Positions 1 through 8,644 of a stretch of 64,000 nucleotides of DNA are shown one piece after another. The stretch's first letter is position 1. Each line of letters starts with the position of its first letter. Below the pieces are notes generated by a model. It was not told where the DNA came from. It searched no databases and saw only the letters and a program-made list of their open reading frames with translations. Both the position numbers and the translations under genes were made by a program. This DNA comes from Lachnoclostridium edouardi (lineage in GTDB: Bacteria > Bacillota > Clostridia > Lachnospirales > Lachnospiraceae), in NCBI RefSeq assembly GCF_900240245.1, contig NZ_OESQ01000001.1, positions 2,219,615-2,283,614 of the forward strand, written 5' to 3'.

Positions 1-51
1 AACACTATTAGTATATCGCAAAAAAAGAATTTTGAAAAGTTTTTTTGCAAT

Positions 52-73
52 AAAAAAAGCCTTATTTAAAGGC
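52..73 (-). terminator. intrinsic terminator, minus strand
   Basis: On the minus strand GCCTT-TAAAT-AAGGC forms a 5-bp stem with a 5-nt loop followed directly by seven T. No minus-strand protein gene lies to its right, which is why a non-coding transcript is considered. Confidence 0.45.
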
Positions 74-200
74 ATTTGTGAGGCTTCAGAGCAGAAAATA
101 CTCCTAAAGATTTCTAGTGCTAACTTCTAAAGACGGGGATGTGGAGGCAGGGGAAAACACAGACAGAAATGTATAGGTCAGGGAGGAAGCCCCTATTTAC
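52..200 (-). ncRNA. candidate small structured RNA on the minus strand
   Basis: No protein gene is visible in the first 313 bases. Read on the minus strand, a segment starting near 196 (GGGGCTTC) can pair with GAAGCCTC near 83-90, closing a roughly 115-nt domain, and it is followed at once by a terminator-like hairpin with a T7 run (52-73). A closing stem around an open interior followed by a terminator is the general shape of 6S RNA, but I do not recognise conserved 6S sequence and the -10/-35 candidates upstream are weak. A separate A/T-rich hairpin lies at 18-48 (GCAAAAAAA against TTTTTTTGC). The region may instead be only the leader of the glycan operon. Confidence 0.25.
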
Positions 201-313
201 ATACCATTTAAACACTGGAAAGAAAGGAAACGTAAGAAAAATTTCCGTATGCTTTTTGTAAAAAATATGATATGCTATTAGCAATAATGGGTAAAAAGGA
301 GAAATTTGCAGTT

Positions 314-2236
314 ATGAGAATAAAAGTTTCCAACTATATCGCCCAGAAGCTGGTAGAAGAGGGGATTACCCAGGTGTTTTCCGTTACTGGCGGCGGGGCC
401 ATGCATTTAAATGATGCACTGGGACACCAGGAAGGACTTACATGCCTGTATAACCATCACGAGCAGGCCAGCGCTATTGCGGCAGAAAGCTATGCGCGTA
501 TTCATAATAAAATTGCAGCTCTTTGCGTGACCACAGGTCCGGGAGGCACCAACGCTATTACAGGGGTAGTGGGAGGATGGCTGGACTCTATTCCTATGTT
601 TGTAGTGTCAGGGCAGGTGCGTTACGATACAACAGCCAGATGGTCCGGAGTAGGGATTCGGGCTATGGGAGATCAGGAATTTGACATTTTAAAATCTGTC
701 AGCTGTATGACAAAATACAGTGAAATGGTTATAGATCCAATGAGAATCCGCTTCTGTATGGAAAAAGCCTTGTATTTATCATATTCAGGCAGAAGAGGGC
801 CTACATGGCTGGATATTCCTTTAGATATTCAGGGCGCCTATGTGGATACAGATGACTTAATCGGATTTGATAAAGAAAATTATGAGGCCGGCGGCACCGG
901 ATGGGCTTGTGAAAGTAAATCAGAAATACCGGAGGATACAGCCGGAAAAGGGGAGCTTCGCCAGGTACTGCCGCCTAAGGTGACAGAGGATACTGCCAGA
1001 GCGATTATTAAAAAGATAAGGGAAAGTAAACGGCCGGTATTTAACGTAGGAAACGGAGTTCGTTTAGGAGGAGCCCACCAGGAGTTTTTAAAGGTGGCAG
1101 AAAAGCTGGGGATTCCTGTGGTGACAGGATGGAACAGCGAGGACTGCTTCTGGGACGAGCATCCTTTATACGTAGGACGGCCTGGAAACTTTGGAGACAG
1201 ACCTGGAAATTTTGCTGTGCAGAACAGTGATCTGGTGTTCTCTGTGGGGAGCCGTCTCAGCCTGCGCCAGGTAGGATTTAACTGGAAGGGCTGGGCCAGA
1301 GAGGCATATGTGATTTACAATGATATTGATATAGAAGAATTAAATAAACCTAGTGTTCACTCTGATATGAAGGTTCACGCAGATGCAAAGGATCTTCTCC
1401 AGGTTTTAGACAAGGTTTTAGATGAAGAGGAAAATCTGCCTGTATTTAAAGGGGGAGAAGGCCTGCCTGGAATGACATGGCAGGAAACATGTCAGATGTG
1501 GAAAAACAGATATCCTGTAGTTCTGCCTAAGCATTATGAGGGAGGAACTGATAAGGAGACAAATGTTTATGCTTTTATTAAAGAATTAAGCAGACGTTTA
1601 CCTGAGGGAATGGTGACTGTGGTAGGAAACGGCTCTGCCTGCGTAGTGGGAGGACATGCCTATGTGCTGAAAAAAGGGCAGCGCTTTATTACTAACTCTG
1701 CCATTGCTTCCATGGGATATGATCTGCCGGCGGCTATTGGAGCTTGCGTGGCGGCGGGCAGAAAAGATATGATTCTGGTAACAGGGGACGGCAGTATGCA
1801 GATGAATCTTCAGGAGCTGCAGACCATTATTCACCACCGACTGCCTATTAAAATATTTGTAATTAACAACGGAGGCTATCACTCAATCCGTCAAACTCAG
1901 AAAAAGTTTTTTGGGGAGCCTTTAGTGGGAATCGGCGTGGACAGCCGCGACCTTAGCTTCCCTGATTTGGAAAAGCTGTCTGCGGCTTACGGATATCCTT
2001 ATATTGGCATCCATCACAACCCTGAGCTGGAGGAAAAAATAGAAAAGGCGCTGGCAACAGAGGGACCTGTAATCTGCGAAATATTTGTTTCCAGAGATCA
2101 GGTATTTGAGCCTAAATCCTCCGGAAAACGTTTGCCTGACGGCAGAATGGTATCTCCGCCGTTAGAGGACTTAGAGCCTTTCCTTCCAGACGAGGAAATG
2201 GATGCTATGATGATTATTCCAAGAATTAAGGAATAG
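314..2236 (+). CDS. thiamine pyrophosphate-binding protein, acetolactate synthase-like
   Basis: A 640-aa cytoplasmic TPP enzyme of the acetolactate synthase/pyruvate decarboxylase superfamily. The N-terminal PYR domain carries the catalytic glutamate in NHHEQ (E50); the central domain follows; the C-terminal PP domain has the cofactor motif starting GDGSMQMN (about 491) and ending in INN. An in-frame ATG lies upstream at 272, but AAAAAGGAG at 293-301 sits 12 nt before the ATG at 314, and conserved sequence starts there (MRIKVSNYIAQ), so 314 is preferred. It opens a glycan operon, so amino-acid biosynthesis is unlikely. A TPP enzyme transferring an acyl unit to a keto-sugar (YerE-like) fits the neighbours better; that role is inference. 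A simple decarboxylase is the alternative. Confidence 0.85.
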   Translation: MRIKVSNYIAQKLVEEGITQVFSVTGGGAMHLNDALGHQEGLTCLYNHHEQASAIAAESYARIHNKIAALCVTTGPGGTNAITGVVGGWLDSIPMFVVSGQVRYDTTARWSGVGIRAMGDQEFDILKSVSCMTKYSEMVIDPMRIRFCMEKALYLSYSGRRGPTWLDIPLDIQGAYVDTDDLIGFDKENYEAGGTGWACESKSEIPEDTAGKGELRQVLPPKVTEDTARAIIKKIRESKRPVFNVGNGVRLGGAHQEFLKVAEKLGIPVVTGWNSEDCFWDEHPLYVGRPGNFGDRPGNFAVQNSDLVFSVGSRLSLRQVGFNWKGWAREAYVIYNDIDIEELNKPSVHSDMKVHADAKDLLQVLDKVLDEEENLPVFKGGEGLPGMTWQETCQMWKNRYPVVLPKHYEGGTDKETNVYAFIKELSRRLPEGMVTVVGNGSACVVGGHAYVLKKGQRFITNSAIASMGYDLPAAIGACVAAGRKDMILVTGDGSMQMNLQELQTIIHHRLPIKIFVINNGGYHSIRQTQKKFFGEPLVGIGVDSRDLSFPDLEKLSAAYGYPYIGIHHNPELEEKIEKALATEGPVICEIFVSRDQVFEPKSSGKRLPDGRMVSPPLEDLEPFLPDEEMDAMMIIPRIKE

Positions 2237-2240
2237 GTCT

Positions 2241-3170
2241 ATGAAAAGTAAAATGAATGTTATAGTTACAGGGGGGACCAGCTTTATCGGCCTGGAAGTG
2301 ATTTCCAGGCTTATAAAGCTGGACTGCCGTATCTGGGCAATCGTAAGACCTGAATCTGCCAACAGGTCTAAATTGCCGGACCATAAAAATCTGAATATTA
2401 TTGAAAAAAGTCTGGATGAACTGGATACATTAACAGATGTAGATAAGCTGAAAACGCCAGAAAAAAAAGTGTTTCTCCACATGGCCTGGGACGGGGTGGG
2501 AAGCGCAGGCAGAAGCGATGAGGGCATTCAGGCTGAAAATGTGAAAAATTCTATGAAAGCTTTAAAGGCAGCTGCAGATTTAGGCTGTGAAAGGTTTGTA
2601 TTTTCAGGCTCCCAGGCAGAATATGGAATCTGTTCAGATGTTATGAGAGAAGACGGAAAATGCAGCCCTGTGTCTGAGTACGGCAAGGCAAAGCTTAAAT
2701 TTGGAAGGCAGGCAGAAGAGTTCTGCAAAGGTAATATGGAGTATGTTCACTGCAGAATTTTCAGTGTGTACGGACCGGGAGATCACCCGTGGTCATTAGT
2801 AAATACATGCTTAAAAACATTTTCTCAGGGTAAGCATATGGAGCTTGGAGAATGTACCCAGAAATGGAACTTTCTTTATATTAAAGATATGGCGGAGGCT
2901 ATAGTCAGCCTGCTGCTGTGCGGAAAAAAGGGCATAGGCGGCATATATAATATTGCCGGAAATGATACAAGAGTTCTGCGGGAGTTTGTGGAGGAAATGT
3001 ATGAATGCTGTTTAAGAACAGGCAGCTTTACTTATGGAAAACGTCCTCCCAATGCAGAGGGGCCGGCTTCTCTGATTCCCAGCATAGAAAAAATCACAGC
3101 AGTTACCGGTTGGACCCCTTCCACCCCTTTTAAGGAAGGAATAGAGGAGACTAGGAGATGTCTTATATGA
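2241..3170 (+). CDS. NAD-dependent epimerase/dehydratase (extended SDR)
   Basis: A 309-aa extended short-chain dehydrogenase/reductase acting on nucleotide sugars. The Rossmann motif TGGTSFIG is at residues 10-17 and the catalytic pair in SEYGKAK is Y147/K151; a serine in FSGSQAEYG supplies the usual third residue. The family covers epimerases, dehydratases and 4-reductases, and the exact substrate cannot be read from sequence. It starts 4 nt after the TPP gene stop, with AAGGAA as ribosome site, and its end overlaps the methyltransferase by 13 nt, so the three genes are translationally linked. It probably supplies or tailors the sugar modified by its neighbours (inference). Confidence 0.88.
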   Translation: MKSKMNVIVTGGTSFIGLEVISRLIKLDCRIWAIVRPESANRSKLPDHKNLNIIEKSLDELDTLTDVDKLKTPEKKVFLHMAWDGVGSAGRSDEGIQAENVKNSMKALKAAADLGCERFVFSGSQAEYGICSDVMREDGKCSPVSEYGKAKLKFGRQAEEFCKGNMEYVHCRIFSVYGPGDHPWSLVNTCLKTFSQGKHMELGECTQKWNFLYIKDMAEAIVSLLLCGKKGIGGIYNIAGNDTRVLREFVEEMYECCLRTGSFTYGKRPPNAEGPASLIPSIEKITAVTGWTPSTPFKEGIEETRRCLI

Positions 3171-4357
3171 ATCAATGTATTTCCTGCGGCGGAAAATTAT
3201 TTCAGGAGCCGCTGTTAAAGCTGGATAACATGCCTGCTTCAGCACAGAATATTCCCTCAAAAGAGGAAGTTGAAAGGGACAAGGGCATTACCCTGCAGCT
3301 GTGCCAGTGCAGTGAATGCGGTTTAGTGCAGTTTGACTGTGAGCCGGTAGATTACTACAGAGATGTAATCCGGGCCGGAGGTTTTTCCACTACTATGGTG
3401 GAACTGCGGAGAAAACAGTACAGCCATTTAATTAAGACTTACGATTTAGAACAGAAAAAATTTATAGAGGCAGGCTGCGGGAGAGGAGAGTTTTTGTCTG
3501 TACTGACAGAGTTTCCTGTAAAAGCCTGGGGCATTGAACATAAAAAAGAGCTGGTGGAAATTGCCAGAAATAGTGGGCTGGAAGTGACAGAAGAGTTTCC
3601 TGAGACAGAAACACAAAAATTTTTGGGAGGACCTTTTGACTGCTTCCTGTCTTTTAATTTTTTAGAGCATCAGCCAAGACCTGATATTATGCTCAGGGCA
3701 ATCAGAAATAATCTGACAGAATCAGGAATGGGGCTTGTAACGGTGCCCAGCCTGGAGTATATTTTACAGTACGACGGATATTATGAGCTGATCAGAGACC
3801 ATTTAGCTTATTATACTTTTGACTCATTAAGGGAGCTGATGGAAAGAAACGGCTTTCAGGTCCTGGAAGAAGAGATGATTAACCGGGATACATTGTCAGT
3901 AATTGTGAAAAAAGCAGATTTGCCGGATAGCAGAGAGAAATCTGAGAAAATAGAAAAAATAAAGCCTTTAGACGTATCAGGGCTAAAAAAAAGCAGGGAG
4001 ATTATTGACCAGGAGATCAACAGCCTGCTGGACAGTTTTAGCCGGACCGGAAGAAAGCTGGCTGTTTGGGGGGCCAGCCATCAGGGATTTACTTTGGCAG
4101 CCACCACAGGATTAGGAGAAAAGGCCTGTTATATGATAGATTCAGCGCCTTTTAAGCAGGGCAGATTTGCCCCGGCCTCTCATCTGAAAATAGTTTCTCC
4201 TGATTACTGGAAACAGGAGCCGGCAGAGGGAATTCTCATTGTAGCCCCTGGATATAATGATGAAATAGCCAGGATTATCAGAGAAAAATTTATATTGGAA
4301 AACGGAAAAAATCCGGAGATTTTTACATTGAAATCCAATCATCTGGAAAGGCTGTAA
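3158..4357 (+). CDS. sugar C-methyltransferase-like SAM enzyme
   Basis: A 399-aa protein with the three-part layout of NDP-hexose C-methyltransferases (TylC3/NovU type). The N-terminal zinc-binding segment has CISCGG and CQCSEC pairs; the SAM domain has EAGCGRGEF (about 103-110); the C-terminal domain has VWGASHQGF and IDSAPFKQGRF, typical of the C-methyltransferase C-terminal family. Such enzymes put a methyl group on a carbon next to a keto group of a nucleotide sugar, giving branched sugars. The start overlaps the epimerase end by 13 nt; AGGAG lies just before it, and a second in-frame ATG is at 3167. Substrate unknown. Confidence 0.82.
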   Translation: MSYMNQCISCGGKLFQEPLLKLDNMPASAQNIPSKEEVERDKGITLQLCQCSECGLVQFDCEPVDYYRDVIRAGGFSTTMVELRRKQYSHLIKTYDLEQKKFIEAGCGRGEFLSVLTEFPVKAWGIEHKKELVEIARNSGLEVTEEFPETETQKFLGGPFDCFLSFNFLEHQPRPDIMLRAIRNNLTESGMGLVTVPSLEYILQYDGYYELIRDHLAYYTFDSLRELMERNGFQVLEEEMINRDTLSVIVKKADLPDSREKSEKIEKIKPLDVSGLKKSREIIDQEINSLLDSFSRTGRKLAVWGASHQGFTLAATTGLGEKACYMIDSAPFKQGRFAPASHLKIVSPDYWKQEPAEGILIVAPGYNDEIARIIREKFILENGKNPEIFTLKSNHLERL

Positions 4358-4376
4358 TTATGGAAAGGAAAAGCAT

Positions 4377-5438
4377 ATGAAAGCGTTTGTACTAAAGGAA
4401 CCTGGAGTAGTAGGATGGCATGATGCGCCGGAGCCAAAGCTGACGCCTTACGGCGCTATTTTGGAGCCTGTAGCAGTGACGCCCTGCTCTTCTGATGTCC
4501 ATACTGTATTTGGCGGCGGCTCCAGGAAGGCTCCCAATCTGGTTTTAGGCCATGAATGTGTGGGAAGGATTGTGGAAACAGGAGAGCTGGTGGAGGATTT
4601 TTCCCCTGGAGAAATTGTGGCGGTTCCTGCTATCACCCCAGACTGGAGAGCAAAAAGTATTCAGGAGGGCAATGACAGACATGCCTCCGCCCCGTTTTCA
4701 GGACATCAGTTGGGAAGATCACAGCCAGGAGTATTTGCAGAAAGATTTTTAATAAAAGATGCAGATACGACCTTGGCAAAAATACCGGAGGGAGTTTCTC
4801 TTGAAGAAGCTTTGATGTGTGTGGACGTGGTAACTACCGGCTTTACAGGCGCAGAATATGCAGATATTAAAATCGGAGATACTGTGGTAGTTATGGGAAT
4901 CGGTCCCATTGGACTGATGGCAGTAGAGGGAGCCAGACATTTAGGGGCGGGCCGGATTATAGCAGTGGGAAGCAGGCCTGTGTGCACAGAGCTGGCCAGA
5001 GAATTTGGCGCCACTGATGTGATCAGTTATAAAGACCGGGACGTAGTGGAGCAGGTGCTTTCCATGACAAATGGAGTGGGCGCTGATTCTGTGATTATCT
5101 GCGGAGGTGGAGACCAGTCCTTTACCCAGGCAGTAGATATGGTGCGCTACGGCATAGGAACCATTTCTAATGTAAATTACTACGGCGGCACAGGAAATTT
5201 AGGCTTTCCTAAGTTTTCCGGAGGCCGGGGAATGGCGGGGAAAACCATTCATACAGAACTGGCCAGGGGAGGCAGAGCCAGGATTGAAAGACTGATGGCC
5301 ATGGTAAAATATGGCCGCATTCATCCCGGAAAACTGGTGACCCATCATCTGAAGGGGCTTGACAATGTGGAAAAAGCTCTTTATATGATGAAAGAAAAAA
5401 ATGACGGACTGATAAAGGTTATGGTCAGGATAAATTGA
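4377..5438 (+). CDS. NADP-type zinc alcohol dehydrogenase, secondary-alcohol dehydrogenase-like
   Basis: A 353-aa medium-chain dehydrogenase. By my alignment to the remembered Clostridium beijerinckii/Thermoanaerobacter secondary-alcohol dehydrogenase, every key position matches in number: zinc ligands C37 (PCSSD), H59 (GHE) and D150 (CVDVVTTGF), and the NADP-selective set G198-S199-R200 (VGSRP) and Y218. The Rossmann loop is GIGPIG. The structural-zinc Cys lobe is absent, as in that subfamily. The gene sits inside a glycan operon between a C-methyltransferase and a glycosyltransferase, so the likely substrate is a ketone on a sugar or sugar branch rather than acetone (inference). Ribosome site AAAGGA precedes the ATG. 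Confidence 0.87.
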   Translation: MKAFVLKEPGVVGWHDAPEPKLTPYGAILEPVAVTPCSSDVHTVFGGGSRKAPNLVLGHECVGRIVETGELVEDFSPGEIVAVPAITPDWRAKSIQEGNDRHASAPFSGHQLGRSQPGVFAERFLIKDADTTLAKIPEGVSLEEALMCVDVVTTGFTGAEYADIKIGDTVVVMGIGPIGLMAVEGARHLGAGRIIAVGSRPVCTELAREFGATDVISYKDRDVVEQVLSMTNGVGADSVIICGGGDQSFTQAVDMVRYGIGTISNVNYYGGTGNLGFPKFSGGRGMAGKTIHTELARGGRARIERLMAMVKYGRIHPGKLVTHHLKGLDNVEKALYMMKEKNDGLIKVMVRIN

Positions 5439-5449
5439 AGGGATGACAA

Positions 5450-6409
5450 ATGAAAACAGTTAGTATTGTAGTGCCATGCTATAATGAGGAAGAAAATGTG
5501 GAGCCTCTCAGCCAGGCAATTATTTCTATATTTGAAAAGGAACTGCCGGACTACCGGTACGAACTGATATTTATTGACAATGATTCTGCAGACAGCACCA
5601 GAGACATTATCAGAAGGCTGTGCGCAGGAAATCCGGATATTAAGGGGATTTTCAACGCCAAAAACTTTGGACAATTTAATTCTCCTTACTATGGAATGCT
5701 TCAGTCCACAGGGGACTGCACTATATTAATGGCAGCGGATTTCCAAGATCCTGTAGAAATGATTCCCAAGTATGTGAACGAGTGGGAAAAGGGCTATAAA
5801 ATTGTAATTGGAATTAAGAAATCCAGCAAGGAAAGCAAAATTATGTACTGGCTGAGAAGCTGCTACTACAAAATGATTAAAAAGCTTTCTGACGTAGAGC
5901 AGATTGAGCACTTTACCGGGTTTGGCTTATATGACAAAAAATTTATGGACGTGCTGAGAAATTTGGACGACCCTACGCCGTTTTTAAGAGGTATTGTGGC
6001 GGAGCTGGGATTTAAAAGAAAAGAAATTCCCTACGAACAGCCTAAAAGAAGAGCGGGCAAAACCAGCAACAATTTTTACCGTCTTTACGATGCTGCTATG
6101 CTGAGCATCACCTCCTACACAAAAGTGGGTCTAAGGCTGGCCACAATTTTTGGAAGCATATGCTCTGCCATCAGTATGGTAGTGGCGGTTATATATTTAG
6201 TGATGAAGCTGCTTTACTGGGACCGTTTCCCGGCAGGCACGGCGCCTATGCTGATTGGTATGTGCTTTTTAGGCTCCGTCCAGATTTTTTTCATTGGTTT
6301 GGTGGGAGAATATATTCTTACAATTAACGCCAGGGTGATGAAAAGACCTTTGGTGGTGGAGGAAGAGCGGCTGAATTTTAAGGATTCTAAAGATGAGGAG
6401 ACAACCTGA
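5450..6409 (+). CDS. GT2 glycosyltransferase with C-terminal membrane anchor (GtrB/DPM-like)
   Basis: A 319-aa glycosyltransferase. The N-terminal GT-A domain begins VSIVVPCYNEEENV and has the ADFQDPVEM block typical of dolichol/undecaprenyl-phosphate mannose synthase-like GT2 enzymes (GtrB, ArnC). Two strong membrane helices follow near residues 230-255 and 265-295. These enzymes load a single sugar onto undecaprenyl phosphate on the cytoplasmic face. No GtrA-type flippase is seen nearby. It lies 11 nt after the dehydrogenase and overlaps the longer in-frame version of the next gene, so it is part of the operon. Confidence 0.87.
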   Translation: MKTVSIVVPCYNEEENVEPLSQAIISIFEKELPDYRYELIFIDNDSADSTRDIIRRLCAGNPDIKGIFNAKNFGQFNSPYYGMLQSTGDCTILMAADFQDPVEMIPKYVNEWEKGYKIVIGIKKSSKESKIMYWLRSCYYKMIKKLSDVEQIEHFTGFGLYDKKFMDVLRNLDDPTPFLRGIVAELGFKRKEIPYEQPKRRAGKTSNNFYRLYDAAMLSITSYTKVGLRLATIFGSICSAISMVVAVIYLVMKLLYWDRFPAGTAPMLIGMCFLGSVQIFFIGLVGEYILTINARVMKRPLVVEEERLNFKDSKDEETT

Positions 6410-6410
6410 T

Positions 6411-8618
6411 ATGAAGTATAAGGTGGACATTGTACGAATCAGAGAAAATACGATTACATTAAACGGCTGGGCCATAGGGAAGACGCCGGAGTCTTCGGCG
6501 GAGTTTACTGTGGAGGATAAAAACAGAAAAAAAATAGAGTGTAAATATGTTTCCACCCGCCGGGATGATGTAAGTCAGATTTATTTTGGAAAGCCTTATG
6601 ATAAGGATTTTGGTTTTGATATTCAGTTTCCCTATGAAAGGGGAGAGGATTATTATTTGATTATTCACTGCGACGGCAGAAAGGCAAGAATCAAATATAA
6701 TGAAGAGCTGATTGCAAAGCGCTCCAGTGTAGCTCATAAGCGGATGGAAAAAATTAAAGATTTGATGAACATGGAAACAGTTCATGTGGCCATGGATTTC
6801 TGGAAGGAAAATGGCCTGCGGGCTTTAATTATTAAGTCGAAGCATAAGCTGCAGGGCATTGATAATGATTATGATTACAGCGAATGGTACGATTTAACAA
6901 AGCCTTCAGAGGAAGAGCTGGAGGCTGAGCGTAAAGCGGAATTTTCCTGGAGGCCTTTGCTTTCTGTTGTGATTCCTGTATATCAGACCCCGGAAAAATA
7001 TTTAAAAGAAATGCTGGATTCTGTAATTAACCAGACGTATTCTAATTGGGAGCTGTGCATTGCAGACGGCAGCCCTAAAGGGAAAAGTGTGGAAAAGATT
7101 CTTAGGAAATACGCAGAAAAGGATGAGCGGATTAAGTACAGGATTCTGGGGGAAAATAAGGGAATATCAGGCAACACCAATGCGGCGATGGACTTGGCCG
7201 AAGGAGATTTTATAGTGCTTGCCGACCACGACGATACCTTGACCCCTGATGCTTTTTATCAGCTGTCAAAGGCCATAAATAAAGACCCTGAAAACGACGT
7301 GATCTATTCTGACGAGGATAAGCTGGATATGGACGGAGGAGCTTTATTTGAGGCTCACTTTAAACCAGATTTTAATATAGATCTGCTTACCAGCACCAAT
7401 TATATCTGCCATTTATTTGCAGTGCGCAGAAGCCTTGTGGAGCAGGTGGGACAATTTGACCACCAATTTGACGGGGCGCAGGATTATGACTTTATTTTCA
7501 GATGTACAGAGGCAGCCAGAAAAATTTATCACATTCCAAAGGTACTTTACCACTGGCGCTGCCATCAGGATTCCACGGCCAGCAATCCGGAAAGTAAGCT
7601 GTATGCTTTTGAGGCGGGGGCCAGAGCCATAAAAGCTCACTTTGACAGACTGGGAATTGAGACGGAATCTATTGAAAAGGGAGTGGACTACGGGAAATAC
7701 CACACCCGGTTTGTAATAAAAGAGGAGCCTTTGGTGTCAGTTGTGATTCCCAATAAGGACCACCATTTAGACTTAGACGTATGTGTAAAATCCTTAATGG
7801 AAAAGGCTACTTACAAGAACTTGGAGTTTATTGTTATTGAGAATAACAGTACAGAAAAAGCTACCTTTGAGTATTACAAAAAAATGGAAGAGGCACATGA
7901 GAATTTTCATGTAGTTACATGGGAGAGAGAGTTTAACTATTCTGCCATTAACAATTTTGGCGTTCAGTATGCAAAGGGAAATTATCTGCTGTTTTTAAAT
8001 AATGACACAGAAATTATTGAGAAGGACTGTATTCAGGAAATGTTAGGCTACTGCCAGCGGGAGGACGTAGGGGCAGTAGGAGCCAGACTGCTGTACCAGG
8101 ACGATACCATCCAGCATGCAGGAGTAGTGATTGGTTTTGGCGGCATTGCAGGTCATACCTTTATCGGTCTTCACAAAAGTGAAAACAGCTATTTCCACAG
8201 AGCCATGTGCGCCCAGGATTACAGTGCCGTTACGGCGGCGTGTATGATGGTGAAAAAAGAAGTATTTGAAAAGGCGGGCGGCTTTAGCGAGGAGCTGGCG
8301 GTAGCCTTTAATGATATTGACCTGTGTATGAAAATCAGGGTGCAGAATAAGCTGATTGTATATAATCCATACGCTCTTCTCTACCATTATGAGTCCAAGT
8401 CCAGAGGCTTGGAGGATACACCGGAAAAAGTAGCCAGATTTAACAGGGAGATCGCCATTTTTGCAAAGAAATGGCCTGATATTTTGAAAAACGGAGATCC
8501 CTACTATAATCCTAATCTGACTTTGCGCAAATCTAACTTTGCTCTTAGAGATCTGAAAAAAGAAAAAATCGGGGAGCCGTATAAGCTGGAGGTAGACGTG
8601 GAGAAGCAGGTGCAGTAA
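6411..8618 (+). CDS. double-domain GT2 glycosyltransferase with N-terminal beta domain
   Basis: A 735-aa cytoplasmic protein with two GT-A units. The first starts near residue 185 (LLSVVIPVYQTPEKY, acidic block ADHDDTLTP); the second near 440 (LVSVVIPNKDHHLDL, block LFLNNDTEI). About 95 N-terminal residues before them (from VRIRENTITLNGWAIG) look like a small beta-sandwich and not a GT domain. Two-domain GT2 proteins often add two sugars or act processively on rhamnan-type polymers. An ATG at 6393 would lengthen it by 6 residues, but GAGGAG at 6395-6400 fits the ATG at 6411, 1 nt after the previous stop. Acceptor and donor are unknown. Confidence 0.85.
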   Translation: MKYKVDIVRIRENTITLNGWAIGKTPESSAEFTVEDKNRKKIECKYVSTRRDDVSQIYFGKPYDKDFGFDIQFPYERGEDYYLIIHCDGRKARIKYNEELIAKRSSVAHKRMEKIKDLMNMETVHVAMDFWKENGLRALIIKSKHKLQGIDNDYDYSEWYDLTKPSEEELEAERKAEFSWRPLLSVVIPVYQTPEKYLKEMLDSVINQTYSNWELCIADGSPKGKSVEKILRKYAEKDERIKYRILGENKGISGNTNAAMDLAEGDFIVLADHDDTLTPDAFYQLSKAINKDPENDVIYSDEDKLDMDGGALFEAHFKPDFNIDLLTSTNYICHLFAVRRSLVEQVGQFDHQFDGAQDYDFIFRCTEAARKIYHIPKVLYHWRCHQDSTASNPESKLYAFEAGARAIKAHFDRLGIETESIEKGVDYGKYHTRFVIKEEPLVSVVIPNKDHHLDLDVCVKSLMEKATYKNLEFIVIENNSTEKATFEYYKKMEEAHENFHVVTWEREFNYSAINNFGVQYAKGNYLLFLNNDTEIIEKDCIQEMLGYCQREDVGAVGARLLYQDDTIQHAGVVIGFGGIAGHTFIGLHKSENSYFHRAMCAQDYSAVTAACMMVKKEVFEKAGGFSEELAVAFNDIDLCMKIRVQNKLIVYNPYALLYHYESKSRGLEDTPEKVARFNREIAIFAKKWPDILKNGDPYYNPNLTLRKSNFALRDLKKEKIGEPYKLEVDVEKQVQ

Positions 8619-8644
8619 TAAAACCTGACAATGGGAGAATAATT

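Noticed and set aside
272..313. Earlier ATG at 272 for the TPP enzyme
   Set aside because: The extra 14 residues do not resemble the family and cover the ribosome site for the ATG at 314.
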